A stretch of DNA of 64,000 nt, taken from assembly GCA_946560065.1 (NCBI GenBank), contig CAMNUE010000008.1:24906-88905 (forward strand), given 5' to 3'. Below the pieces are notes generated by a model. That model ran no database searches. It was not told the DNA's origin and saw only the letters and a list, made by a program, of their open reading frames with translations. The translations under genes and the position numbers were made by a program. This DNA comes from an uncultured bacterium. Lineage in GTDB: Bacteria > Bacillota_I > Bacilli_A > RF39 > UBA660. This document shows, piece by piece, positions 15,354 through 23,046 of this stretch (the stretch's first letter is position 1; each line of letters begins with the position of its first letter).

Positions 15354-16505
15354 ATGGCAGTTCGTAATGAAAAAAACAAAAAAAAGTGGACAAAAGATGG
15401 TAGACATTGGTATTTCATTTGCTACTATAAAGATATATATGGAAAACGTAAGCAATATGTTTCAAAAATGTTTAAAAATAAAGAAATAGCAGATAAAAAA
15501 CAAGCTCTATTTCTATTACAAAGAGATCATCCAGACTTTACAGAATTTTCTGTAGTAGCAGAAGCTTATTTTGACTATATAAGTAAAACAAAAAAAGACT
15601 CTACAGTATATTCATATAAAAAAGATTATAACAATCATATTGAGCCTTATTTTAATCAATACTATATAAATGATATAAACATAAACGTAATACGTCTTTG
15701 GGCTTCAGAAATAGATAAAAAGCCTATTAAAACTGATTATAAGAACAAAATATATGTAATACTATGCAACATATTTGATTTTGCTATTAAAAATTACGGT
15801 TTAAAAGAAAACCCTGCAAAGACATTTGGGAGATTCCAAGAAAAAAATGACAAAATAATTTCTAATAAAGAAAAAATAAGATATATTACTCATGAAGAAT
15901 TTAAAGAATACATTTCATATGTAAATGATCCATTGTATAGAATGTTTTTTATATTTGCGTATTATACAGGATGTCGGCGAGGAGAAATTCAAGCTCTAAC
16001 ATGGAAAGAAATAGATTTTGAGAATGATGAAATAGAAATAAACAAAACACTTTATGAAGAAGTAAAGGGAAAAGTGTGTATTACATCTACAAAAAACAAT
16101 CAAAATCGAATAATCAAAATGAGTAAATATTTACATGATGAATTAAAAGCATATAAAAAAGAAGTAATGAAATACTCCGATTTTAGTGAAGATTGGTTCA
16201 TATTTGGAAATACAAGATTTCTTCCCAAAACTACTATAGATAGAAATAAAGATAAATATTTTAAGATTAGTGGAGTAAAAAGAATTACAATGCACGAATT
16301 CAGACATAGTCATGTTTCACTATTAATAAATGAGTATGTAAGAATAAGCAAAGAAAAGAATATGAAAGTTGATACTGCTAAATTCTTTTTAATGTTATCA
16401 GAACGTATGGGGCATACAATACAAGTTATGATGGATACTTATATGCATTTGTTCCCTACTGTGCAAGATGAGATTGTCGATATTTTAGACAGTCTTTCAA
16501 TTTAA
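15354..16505 (+). CDS. int: Tyrosine-recombinase phage integrase
   Basis: A 383-residue integrase that recombines the phage and chromosomal attachment sites. It has an N-terminal arm-binding domain, a SAM-like core-binding domain (about 65-160) and a catalytic domain with R208, K247, H314-x-x-R317, H354 and nucleophile Y363. The ATG at 15354 follows GGAGG; an upstream TTG at 15342 overlaps that site. It ends 88 bases from a tRNA-Pro gene that is repeated 118 bases further on, pointing to tRNA-Pro as the integration site. Confidence 0.95.
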   Translation: MAVRNEKNKKKWTKDGRHWYFICYYKDIYGKRKQYVSKMFKNKEIADKKQALFLLQRDHPDFTEFSVVAEAYFDYISKTKKDSTVYSYKKDYNNHIEPYFNQYYINDININVIRLWASEIDKKPIKTDYKNKIYVILCNIFDFAIKNYGLKENPAKTFGRFQEKNDKIISNKEKIRYITHEEFKEYISYVNDPLYRMFFIFAYYTGCRRGEIQALTWKEIDFENDEIEINKTLYEEVKGKVCITSTKNNQNRIIKMSKYLHDELKAYKKEVMKYSDFSEDWFIFGNTRFLPKTTIDRNKDKYFKISGVKRITMHEFRHSHVSLLINEYVRISKEKNMKVDTAKFFLMLSERMGHTIQVMMDTYMHLFPTVQDEIVDILDSLSI

Positions 16506-16549
16506 AAAAATTTTAAAAAAAATAAAGAAAGTATTAGGTAATTATTAGG

Positions 16550-16582
16550 TAAAAAAAATAAAACCGTTGATACACAACGGTT
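16550..16582 (-). terminator. Terminator of the tRNA operon
   Basis: AACCGTTG (16562-16569) pairs perfectly with CAACGGTT (16575-16582) around a five-base loop. On the minus strand the stem is followed by a T-rich run. It lies 10 bases past the last tRNA-Pro, on the phage side of the probable attachment site. Confidence 0.85.
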
Positions 16583-16590
16583 AAATACAT

Positions 16591-16671
16591 AATGGTCGGG
16601 AAGACAGGATTTGAACCTGCAACCCCTTGGTCCCAAACCAAGTGCTCTACCAAGTTGAGCCACTTCCCGAA
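16591..16671. other. Probable prophage attachment site at tRNA-Pro
   Basis: The tRNA-Pro gene nearest the integrase is an exact copy of the tRNA-Pro at 16711-16787, and identity stops within a few bases on both sides. Tyrosine integrases commonly use tRNA genes. With the integrase 88 bases away and the prophage extending left, this copy or its 3' end is the likely right attachment site. The matching left site should lie beyond the window. Simple tandem duplication of the tRNA is the alternative. Confidence 0.5.
16593..16669 (-). tRNA. tRNA-Pro (TGG), copy next to prophage
   Basis: A 77-base cloverleaf with CGGGAAG/CTTCCCG acceptor stem, anticodon TGG and encoded CCA. Identical to the next tRNA-Pro; last gene of the leftward operon. 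Confidence 0.95.
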
Positions 16672-16710
16672 AACTGACAATTTAAGACTTCACTAAATAC
16701 ATCTGCAAAA

Positions 16711-16787
16711 TGGTCGGGAAGACAGGATTTGAACCTGCAACCCCTTGGTCCCAAACCAAGTGCTCTACCAAGTTGAGCCACTTCCCG
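16711..16787 (-). tRNA. tRNA-Pro (TGG)
   Basis: A 77-base cloverleaf identical to the copy at 16593-16669, with encoded CCA and anticodon TGG, decoding CCN through wobble. Confidence 0.95.
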
Positions 16788-16790
16788 AAC

Positions 16791-16867
16791 TGGTGCGCTC
16801 GAAGGGATTCGAACCCCTGACCTTTTGGTTCGTAGCCAAACACTCTATCCAACTGAGCTACGAGCGC
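16791..16867 (-). tRNA. tRNA-Arg (ACG)
   Basis: A 77-base cloverleaf, GCGCTCG acceptor arm, anticodon ACG (normally edited to ICG by TadA), encoded CCA. Confidence 0.95.
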
Positions 16868-16915
16868 AAGACTCTTTTGTTTAGCTACCGAATTAAATTG
16901 TCTCAATAAATAAAA

Positions 16916-16991
16916 TGGTGGCTCCAGCGGGAATCGAACCAGCGACACAGGGATTTTCAGTCCCTTGCTCTACCGACTGAGCTATGAAGCC
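16916..16991 (-). tRNA. tRNA-Phe (GAA)
   Basis: A 76-base cloverleaf with anticodon loop CTGAAAA (anticodon GAA) and encoded CCA. Confidence 0.95.
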
Positions 16992-16994
16992 ATA

Positions 16995-17071
16995 TGGCGG
17001 TTCCTACGGGACTCGAACCCGCGATCTTCTGCGTGACAGGCAGACGTGTTAACCAGCTGCACCAAGGAACC
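16995..17071 (-). tRNA. tRNA-Asp (GTC)
   Basis: A 77-base cloverleaf, GGTTCCT/AGGAACC acceptor stem, discriminator G, anticodon GTC and encoded CCA. Confidence 0.95.
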
Positions 17072-17087
17072 ATATACTAAATTAAAT

Positions 17088-17164
17088 TGGTTGCGGGAAG
17101 AGGATTCGAACCTCTGACCTTCGGGTTATGAGCCCAACGAGCTACCAAACTGCTCCATCCCGCG
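17088..17164 (-). tRNA. Initiator tRNA-fMet (CAT)
   Basis: A 77-base cloverleaf with anticodon CAT, an unpaired C1-A72 at the end of the acceptor stem, and three G-C pairs next to the anticodon loop. These are the initiator hallmarks. Confidence 0.95.
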
Positions 17165-17171
17165 ATATCAA

Positions 17172-17264
17172 TGGCGGAGGAAAAGGGATTCGAACCCCTG
17201 CGCCGCTCGCACGACCTCCCGGTTTTCAAGACCGGTCCCTTCAACCAGACTTGGGTATTCCTCC
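17172..17264 (-). tRNA. tRNA-Ser (TGA)
   Basis: A 93-base type II tRNA with a long variable arm, anticodon TGA and encoded CCA. Confidence 0.95.
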
Positions 17265-17301
17265 ATAAACCAATAGACTACCTATTGGCTAAATTTTCAA
17301 G

Positions 17302-17390
17302 TGGTGCCTAAGGCCGGACTTGAACCGGCACGAGGGTTGATTCTCGCAGGATTTTAAGTCCTGTGCGTCTACCAATTCCGCCACTCAGGC
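17302..17390 (-). tRNA. tRNA-Leu (TAA)
   Basis: An 89-base type II tRNA with a long variable arm, anticodon TAA and encoded CCA. Confidence 0.95.
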
Positions 17391-17393
17391 ACA

Positions 17394-17469
17394 TGGTGAC
17401 CTGTATGAGATTCGAACTCATGACCCTTTGATTAAAAGTCAAATGCTCTACCGACTGAGCTAACAGATC
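17394..17469 (-). tRNA. tRNA-Lys (TTT)
   Basis: A 76-base cloverleaf with anticodon loop CTTTTAA (anticodon TTT) and encoded CCA; the acceptor stem has one G-U pair. Confidence 0.95.
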
Positions 17470-17485
17470 AAATAAATTATTAAAG

Positions 17486-17560
17486 TGGCTGCCTCGGTTA
17501 GATTCGAACTAACGCATGTCAGAGTCAAAGTCTGATGCCTTACCACTTGGCTACGAGGCA
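17486..17560 (-). tRNA. tRNA-Gln (TTG)
   Basis: A 75-base cloverleaf, TGCCTCG/CGAGGCA acceptor stem, anticodon TTG, encoded CCA. Confidence 0.95.
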
Positions 17561-17570
17561 ATATCATAAG

Positions 17571-17655
17571 TGGTGGAGAGAGATGGATTCGAACCATCGA
17601 ACTCATAGAGAACAGATTTACAGTCTGTCGCGTTTAGCCACTTCGCTACCTCTCC
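17571..17655 (-). tRNA. tRNA-Tyr (GTA)
   Basis: An 85-base type II tRNA with a long variable arm, anticodon GTA and encoded CCA. Confidence 0.95.
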
Positions 17656-17662
17656 ATAAAAA

Positions 17663-17738
<76 letters not shown>

Positions 17739-17742
17739 ATAA

Positions 17743-17819
17743 TGGTGGGCGATACAGGACTCGAACCTGTGACCCCCTGCTTGTAAGGCAGGTGCTCTAA
17801 CCAACTGAGCTAATCGCCC
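17743..17819 (-). tRNA. tRNA-Val (TAC)
   Basis: A 77-base cloverleaf, GGGCGAT/ATCGCCC acceptor stem, anticodon TAC, encoded CCA. First gene of the operon, about 18 bases after the predicted transcription start. Confidence 0.95.
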
Positions 17820-17843
17820 GAAACAAACCAGTTGACAGTATTA

Positions 17844-17872
17844 AATATACCAACTTCTAATAGATTTGTCAA
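17844..17872 (-). promoter_or_regulatory. Promoter of the tRNA operon
   Basis: Consensus TTGACA (17872-17867), a 17-base spacer and TATATT (17849-17844) on the minus strand, just upstream of tRNA-Val. It is the strongest promoter match in the window and fits a stable-RNA operon. Confidence 0.85.
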
Positions 17873-17902
17873 CAAAATTTCCGATTTTTTTGATTTTTTT
17901 TA

Positions 17903-18259
17903 TTATTTTTCAAATAATTCATCATACTTATCCTCAATCCAATCATTTAAAGCTATACCAAGGTTAGAAAAGCCACTACTAGTTTCAACAATTTTATGAG
18001 AATATTTATCACGATATCTTAAATTCTTAACACTTAACTTTAGATGATTTTTACTCTCATCATATTCAATAACCCTAGCCTTTATCACTTCATCAAGTTC
18101 AGCATAATCATTAATATTTCTAACATAAGAATTAGAAATCTCTGAAATATGAATCAATCCAGTTATACCATCACCATCATCAATAAATACGAATATACCA
18201 TAATTCTCAATACCTGTGACTTTACCAGTTACTATATCTCCCACTTCATATTTTTTCAT
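17903..18259 (-). CDS. S1 RNA-binding domain protein (CvfD/YugI-like)
   Basis: A 118-residue protein with one S1 OB-fold at about residues 3-75 (VGDIVTGKVTGIENYGIFVF, then ITGLIHISEIS). It matches the small S1-domain proteins of Firmicutes (general stress protein 13/YugI, CvfD) that bind ribosomes or mRNA and tune translation. The ATG at 18259 has a GAGGAG site eight bases upstream; a longer frame to 18319 is not needed. Divergent from the NifU-like gene. No clear terminator separates it from the tRNA promoter. Confidence 0.85.
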   Translation of the reverse strand: MKKYEVGDIVTGKVTGIENYGIFVFIDDGDGITGLIHISEISNSYVRNINDYAELDEVIKARVIEYDESKNHLKLSVKNLRYRDKYSHKIVETSSGFSNLGIALNDWIEDKYDELFEK

Positions 18260-18353
18260 AACATTTGCTCCTCGTTTTATTATTATATCATACAATATTG
18301 GATTTTGTTTACTAAACAAACAAATTAATGTTATAATTCAAGTGGTGATTAAA

Positions 18354-18590
18354 ATGAAAAAAAGTGAAATAGAATTACAAATAATTGCAATAATCGATAA
18401 AATAAGACCATTTCTAATAAGTGATGGAGGAAATCTGGAATTTATAAAATATGAAGATAATATAGTATATGTACAATTATCTGGAGCATGTAAAGAATGT
18501 GCAATGATTGATATCACATTAAAAGATGGAATCGAAGAACTAATAATAAGTGAAATACCAGAAGTAAAAGAAGTAAGAAATATAGGTTGA
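18354..18590 (+). CDS. NifU C-terminal domain Fe-S scaffold protein
   Basis: A 78-residue NifU-like domain that carries a nascent Fe-S cluster and passes it to target proteins. The hallmark CKECAM motif (residues 44-49) with an LSGAC lead-in and the LKDGIEELI helix is complete. The ATG at 18354 follows GTGGTGAT. A longer upstream frame overlaps the divergent S1 gene and is not real. Its sulfur could come from the cysteine desulfurase at 44933-46054. Confidence 0.9.
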   Translation: MKKSEIELQIIAIIDKIRPFLISDGGNLEFIKYEDNIVYVQLSGACKECAMIDITLKDGIEELIISEIPEVKEVRNIG

Positions 18591-19433
18591 TTAAATCCAA
18601 TCTATTTTTTTTATATCAAAAAAAGTCCCAATACAATTAATAATTCTTCTCAAGTACCTTTCATATCCCCTATTCTTAGAAATAACTTTATATAAAATAT
18701 CTTCACTATCATCTCCTAAAATAACTCTATCAAATAAATCAAAATAATAATTAGGGAATAATAATCTAGCAACAACTAAATCATAATTATAGTAATCTTT
18801 ATATTTAAGTATCAAGGACTCTATATCTATATCCGTATAACTACCATCAAAATAAATACTTTTTAAATACTCAGAAAAATCTCTCTCTTTAATATCAGCT
18901 TTTAAGTTTAAAGGATTATATAAATGTTTTTTATCAAAATATTTATGTTCAACAAAACCAACATCTTTATAATCTTGATAATCATATAAATAATAAATAG
19001 CCATCTCAAGCATCCCTAAATAATAGTCAATACTCTCATCAATCAATTTATATTTTCCAACTATTAATGAATAATAATACTCAATATAATCACTTTTACT
19101 TATCCATAAATTTCTCCACTTAAGTTCAATTAAAGTATTTAATGACACACTATTATCATCGATATCATATTTAGAATAATTATCTAAATCATCTTCAAGT
19201 AAAACAAAAAATTCATTCCCATATTGAGTTATGATTGAATCATCTTTATTTTGAACAAACCTATAGTATTTATATAATTCATTAGAAATCTTATATTGTT
19301 CAATTACTTCATCTAAATTATTAACTCTTTCTAAATAATATATCCTATTATCATTCTTAATGATAAATCTATTATTTTCTTTAGAAATAGTAAAATGTGT
19401 AAACCCATAATAATATTTAATTAAATTTTTAAT
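18591..19433 (-). CDS. YutH/CotS-like spore coat protein, unusual or broken start
   Basis: The frame stays open for about 285 codons from just after a TAA at 19451-19449, but has no ATG, GTG or TTG before a GTG at 19148, which would remove the first third. The extended N-terminus (IKNLIKYYYGFTHFTISKEN) and the C-terminal ARLLFPNYYFDLFDRV segment resemble YutH/CotS-family kinase-like coat proteins. I give an ATT at 19433 as a provisional start. A one-base frameshift after an ATG at 19444 would be the alternative. The length (280 residues) is near the usual family size. No catalytic kinase residues are obvious. Confidence 0.6.
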   Translation of the reverse strand: MKNLIKYYYGFTHFTISKENNRFIIKNDNRIYYLERVNNLDEVIEQYKISNELYKYYRFVQNKDDSIITQYGNEFFVLLEDDLDNYSKYDIDDNSVSLNTLIELKWRNLWISKSDYIEYYYSLIVGKYKLIDESIDYYLGMLEMAIYYLYDYQDYKDVGFVEHKYFDKKHLYNPLNLKADIKERDFSEYLKSIYFDGSYTDIDIESLILKYKDYYNYDLVVARLLFPNYYFDLFDRVILGDDSEDILYKVISKNRGYERYLRRIINCIGTFFDIKKIDWI

Positions 19434-19454
19434 AGTATCACCATTACATTATAT

Positions 19455-19483
19455 GAAAAAAAAGAAGGAATTATCTCCTTCTT
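19455..19483 (-). terminator. Terminator of the acidic coiled-coil gene
   Basis: AAGAAGGA (19462-19469) pairs with TCCTTCTT (19476-19483) around six bases and is followed by eight T on the minus strand. The hairpin includes the stop codon of the 655-residue gene. Confidence 0.8.
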
Positions 19484-21438
19484 ACATTTATTGCCTCCGG
19501 TGCAATTATAGAATCAATTTCATTCATTAAAGCTTCATTATCATTAACTTTAGAAATTTGTGTTTCAACGAATCTACGATTACATTGAGTATTATTTTCT
19601 GCTAATTTAGCTCTATTTACATTGAATCTGCAATCCTCTTCAAGTGCTTCAGTATAAATACGTAATTTTTCCATTTTTGCTTGATAAGCTTTAGCACTTT
19701 CTTCTGCAATTCTTTTTGCTTCTTCTGCTTGTCTTTCAGCCTCTTCAGCTTCTCTTTCTGCCGCTTCAACTTGCATTCTTGTATATTCTTGTTGTTGTTG
19801 TAAAGCAATTGCACGTCTTTTTAATTCTTCAAAATCATTTAAAGAAGTAACCTTTTCAAGTGCAGAATCAATATCTCTAGCTGTTGTATTAGAATAATCA
19901 AAATGTAAATCTTGATTTTCAGAATTTTCTACTCCAGCTGTTTCTTCATAATCGTTACTATAGTAAAGGTCTGGAAGTTGTCTTTCTGGAACAACCATTG
20001 GTAATTCTCTTTCAACATTACTAGAATCATAATAATCAGTATTTTCTTCCTCAACACCTACATTTACTTGAGGTAACTCAATAACACTATCATTCTTTTC
20101 TACAGGTTTAAATACATCTTTAAAGCTTACTGAAGGTATATTTAAAGATACACCAATATCATCATTTCTCTCATCAGCTGCTTGTTCCTCATCACGTCTC
20201 ATATTGTTTCCATAAATTTCTTCATAATTAATAGTCATATTCATCGCATCAGCGTTCACTTTAGGATCATACTCTCCAATATTTTCACGAGCTCTAGCTA
20301 TTTCTTCAGCAGTCATTGGTTTATACTCATATTTTGCTTCTTCTTCATAATCTTGTTGTTCTTCAACTTCTTCTTGATTGCCCACAAATTCACCATTCTC
20401 ATCATATCTTTCTATTCTAGCAGCATTACCACTTCTTGGAACCCTGATATTTTCCATAGCTCCATCAATTTCAGCTTCAATATCTTCAGCAGTTAATGGA
20501 GCACTTTGAACTATATCAAATTCTTCCTCTGAACCTTTTCCAACCACAGACTCAACTTCTTCTGGACTAATTACATTTGGCATTGATTCAGCTTGTTCAG
20601 TAACACCATCCATAGCATCATTTATAACTTCTTCAATATTATCGTGTCCAATTATATCTGAGCTACTATCACCTAAAGCATTAATCATAGAATTAATTGC
20701 TTCATCTATTTCTTCTTTACTTAATTCTTGACCTTCACTCTTCTCAGCAGCTTCAAACCCATCTTCAACACTTTCTTTAATTTCTTGTGCTTCCTTGCTT
20801 GTTGGAACAACTTCAATTTCTTCTTCAGTTTGCTCACTAGCAGTTCTTTCTTCTTGCTCTCTCATTGCTTCTTGAACTTCTTCAGCCATTCTTGCTGAAT
20901 CTTCTTCCATAATTCTTGAAGCATTTTCATCTAAACTAGAGTTCTCAGAGTTAACTGCTTCTTCTACTGGACTATCTGCCACAGCTTCTCGACTTTCCAT
21001 AACTGAATCATCTTTAAAGATTTCATCTTCTTTATCTAAGCCAACTGAATAAGCGTTATTACCATTAAATCTTAAATTTTTCATCATATTATCTTTTAAT
21101 TTAATAGCTCTATCTTCTACATAATCAGTTGGAACATCTTCCTTAGACAAAACTTTAATTTTTGATTCAAGTTTTGCAATTGCTTTTGCTTTTTTTAATA
21201 CTTTCTTTTCTGCCTTGTCTAATTGAGAAACAGTCTTAATATTGTAAGAATCAGTTAATGCTTTTTCTTTTGCTTTCGCAAGTTTTTTTTCATTACGAGA
21301 AATTCTAAATTTTCTCCAAGCATTAGCTATCCTACCAAAAGAAACTGCTCTAGTTTTAATTTGTCTAGGTTTCTTTTCTTCAGAAACTGTACCATAATCC
21401 TCATCTATTAATTCTAAAATATCCTCCATATCTTTCAT
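19471..21438 (-). CDS. Large acidic coiled-coil protein of unknown function
   Basis: A 655-residue cytoplasmic protein with no signal or membrane segment. The N-terminus (1-110) is basic and helical. The middle (110-480) is very acidic and low in complexity, and residues about 535-625 form an Ala/Glu-rich coiled coil (EAEEAERQAEEAKRIAEE). GGGAGG lies eight bases before the ATG. It lies 19 bases below a DUF1292 gene, the same arrangement as 42722-42985 with 41156-42709. Possibly a scaffold; no function known. Confidence 0.7.
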   Translation of the reverse strand: MKDMEDILELIDEDYGTVSEEKKPRQIKTRAVSFGRIANAWRKFRISRNEKKLAKAKEKALTDSYNIKTVSQLDKAEKKVLKKAKAIAKLESKIKVLSKEDVPTDYVEDRAIKLKDNMMKNLRFNGNNAYSVGLDKEDEIFKDDSVMESREAVADSPVEEAVNSENSSLDENASRIMEEDSARMAEEVQEAMREQEERTASEQTEEEIEVVPTSKEAQEIKESVEDGFEAAEKSEGQELSKEEIDEAINSMINALGDSSSDIIGHDNIEEVINDAMDGVTEQAESMPNVISPEEVESVVGKGSEEEFDIVQSAPLTAEDIEAEIDGAMENIRVPRSGNAARIERYDENGEFVGNQEEVEEQQDYEEEAKYEYKPMTAEEIARARENIGEYDPKVNADAMNMTINYEEIYGNNMRRDEEQAADERNDDIGVSLNIPSVSFKDVFKPVEKNDSVIELPQVNVGVEEENTDYYDSSNVERELPMVVPERQLPDLYYSNDYEETAGVENSENQDLHFDYSNTTARDIDSALEKVTSLNDFEELKRRAIALQQQQEYTRMQVEAAEREAEEAERQAEEAKRIAEESAKAYQAKMEKLRIYTEALEEDCRFNVNRAKLAENNTQCNRRFVETQISKVNDNEALMNEIDSIIAPEAINVRRR

Positions 21439-21457
21439 AAAGGAAACCTCCCTCTCA

Positions 21458-21733
21458 CTATTCTGCTTTTGATAATTCTCGTAAAACGTCTTTTACTCTG
21501 TTCCATTCTTCTTCATCGTCAACACCTAATAACTTAGGTTCTCCTGCTGAACGATCAACATGTGATACATAAACCGTAATATTATCATTTTCATCTTTTT
21601 CATTTTTTGTATAAATAACATACTCTTTTTTAGTATCTTTGAATTCAAAAGCTAAAATAACTTCTACTTCTTCAATTGAACCATCTTCTGCAACTATTGA
21701 CATCATTTTCTTTTCGATTTCTTGATTTTCCAT
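21458..21733 (-). CDS. DUF1292 protein
   Basis: A 91-residue DUF1292 protein (SIVAEDGSIEEVEVILAFEF, then YVIYTKNE, a VYVSHVD strand and a WNRVKDVLREL helix). In Bacillus, such small beta-rich proteins (YrzB-like) are conserved and uncharacterised. The ATG at 21733 follows GGGAGG. A second DUF1292 gene lies at 42722-42985, each just upstream of a long acidic protein. Confidence 0.85.
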   Translation of the reverse strand: MENQEIEKKMMSIVAEDGSIEEVEVILAFEFKDTKKEYVIYTKNEKDENDNITVYVSHVDRSAGEPKLLGVDDEEEWNRVKDVLRELSKAE

Positions 21734-21804
21734 ATAAAAAATCCTCCCTTTACTATTCATATAATATAATTCTACCATATTTCACGATAAATACAAGTAT
21801 TTTT

Positions 21805-22083
21805 TTATTTGATTTTTTTTAATAAGAAAATTTTAGCTCCAAAACTACAGTAATTTTCTATATAATCATCCATATACTTTATATCATTAATCTTTTTAAC
21901 TTTCTTATTATTACTATCATAATAACCTTTTAATCTTACCTTTTCATAAGCATAATCTCCAAAGATATAATCATAATCATCAAAATAATCTGTTAATTTC
22001 TCACTAATTTCTTCCATATTAAAACAATCATTATCATTTCTAACTATTTCGTAATTAGTTCCATTAATCTCAATTTTTTTCAT
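21805..22083 (-). CDS. YutD-family protein
   Basis: A 92-residue member of the YutD family (DUF1027). The pattern INGTNYEIVRNDNDCFNMEE, YDYIFGDYAYEKVRLKGYY and the end YIENYCSFGAKIFLLKK matches it along the full length. The function is not known. AGAGGT precedes the ATG. Between a DUF1292 gene and yunB. Confidence 0.85.
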   Translation of the reverse strand: MKKIEINGTNYEIVRNDNDCFNMEEISEKLTDYFDDYDYIFGDYAYEKVRLKGYYDSNNKKVKKINDIKYMDDYIENYCSFGAKIFLLKKIK

Positions 22084-22118
22084 TCTAATACCTCTTTGGT
22101 TAATTATAACACACTTTT

Positions 22119-22808
22119 TTAATTTAATCCATTATAGTAATTTGGTATTTCTCCCTTAATTATTTCAATAGAAATGGGTTCTTTCACAATAATATCCTTT
22201 TTCTTTGAAGTAAGTGGCATCGAAGCTTGTTCACAAACACTCACAATCACATCCATCTCAACAATAACATTATTAATACCATACTCTCGAACCTTTACAT
22301 CAAGTTCTGTATTAACCTGTCCAATAAATGTCAATTTAATAGGAATTGTTGGTCCAATATTTGCAAACAAACTAGAATTTCTAATTGAACCTAAACTTAT
22401 ATCACAAAGTATTCCCTTATCAATACTCTTAAATCTTCCACTTCTAAATCTATCTACAACAAATAAATCTTCAACATCTCCTGCTTCTAAATTAAATAGT
22501 TTATTATGAACATATAAAGAAATACTATCCGTAATCTTATTAATATTCCTCGTATTATATGAAACATGTCCATCTTTAATACCCACATCAAGTAAATCAT
22601 TATAATCCTCAGATGCCATAACCTCACTTACCGCCCTATTAACAATATTACTAGTTAATCTCTCAACCTCGTTATTCACATACTGGTCTAATATGTCATT
22701 TACCCTCTTATCAATATAAACTATGAAAAAAAAAGACATTAGTATCACTAACCCTAAAGTAATTAATATTTTATTAATATACTTAACTTCTAGTCTTTTC
22801 TTACTAAT
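22119..22808 (-). CDS. yunB: Sporulation protein YunB
   Basis: A YunB-type protein required for normal spore formation in Bacillus. The frame extends upstream of a GTG at 22748 through a basic KKRLEVK stretch and a full membrane helix (INKILITLGLVILMSFFFIV), so starting at 22748 would cut the anchor in half. The only start signal for the full frame is an ATT at 22808, ten bases after an AGGAG site inside the end of ylmC. After the anchor, residues 35-229 are a beta-rich extracytoplasmic domain. With SigG and YlmC it forms a sporulation cluster. Confidence 0.82.
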   Translation of the reverse strand: MSKKRLEVKYINKILITLGLVILMSFFFIVYIDKRVNDILDQYVNNEVERLTSNIVNRAVSEVMASEDYNDLLDVGIKDGHVSYNTRNINKITDSISLYVHNKLFNLEAGDVEDLFVVDRFRSGRFKSIDKGILCDISLGSIRNSSLFANIGPTIPIKLTFIGQVNTELDVKVREYGINNVIVEMDVIVSVCEQASMPLTSKKKDIIVKEPISIEIIKGEIPNYYNGLN

Positions 22809-23014
22809 ATAACATCTTCTCCTATTTTAGTAATCTCATTCCAAAATATTCTTGTATCACTTTCTCTATTCAAAGAAAAAATATTTTTACCTTGTTCTAT
22901 TATTAACGATTCAATATTTCCATCACTTCTCACATCACAATCAATAATATTCCCCATGTTTTTTCCTGAAGTAATACTAACAATCTTCTTAGATTGTAAA
23001 TCTGATAAACGCAT
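22790..23014 (-). CDS. ylmC: YlmC/YmxH family PRC-barrel sporulation protein
   Basis: A 74-residue PRC-barrel protein (MRLSDLQSKKIVSITSGKNMG, then IFSLNR, RIFWNEITKIGEDVILVR). YlmC/YmxH proteins are conserved in spore-formers and often adjoin sigG, as here (32 bases below SigG). The exact role is unknown. It overlaps the start of yunB by 19 bases if the ATT start is used. Confidence 0.88.
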   Translation of the reverse strand: MRLSDLQSKKIVSITSGKNMGNIIDCDVRSDGNIESLIIEQGKNIFSLNRESDTRIFWNEITKIGEDVILVRKD

Positions 23015-23046
23015 ATTATCACCTACAAAATAATATGATAAAACTT

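Noticed and set aside
16535..16555. ATTAGGTAATTATTA, also found near 63605, as a possible att or repeat element
   Set aside because: A 15-base AT-rich match is expected by chance in a window of this size and composition, and the second site has no phage features.
16682..16948. An 88-codon open frame on the minus strand
   Set aside because: It runs through tRNA-Pro, tRNA-Arg and part of tRNA-Phe, with tRNA-derived peptide sequence; it is not a gene.
18305..18320. GTTTACTAAAC palindrome before the NifU-like gene, similar to the phage operators
   Set aside because: The half-sites differ (spacing of one base rather than four and GTTTA instead of GTTTAG), so it is probably chance in AT-rich DNA.
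18216..18353. Upstream extension of the NifU-like frame
   Set aside because: The extension overlaps the divergent S1 gene and promoter region, and the ATG at 18354 gives the normal domain start.
20182..20496. Hydrophobic plus-strand frame opposite the acidic coiled-coil gene
   Set aside because: Antisense of Glu-rich codons reads as Phe/Leu/Ser; it has no promoter or ribosome site.
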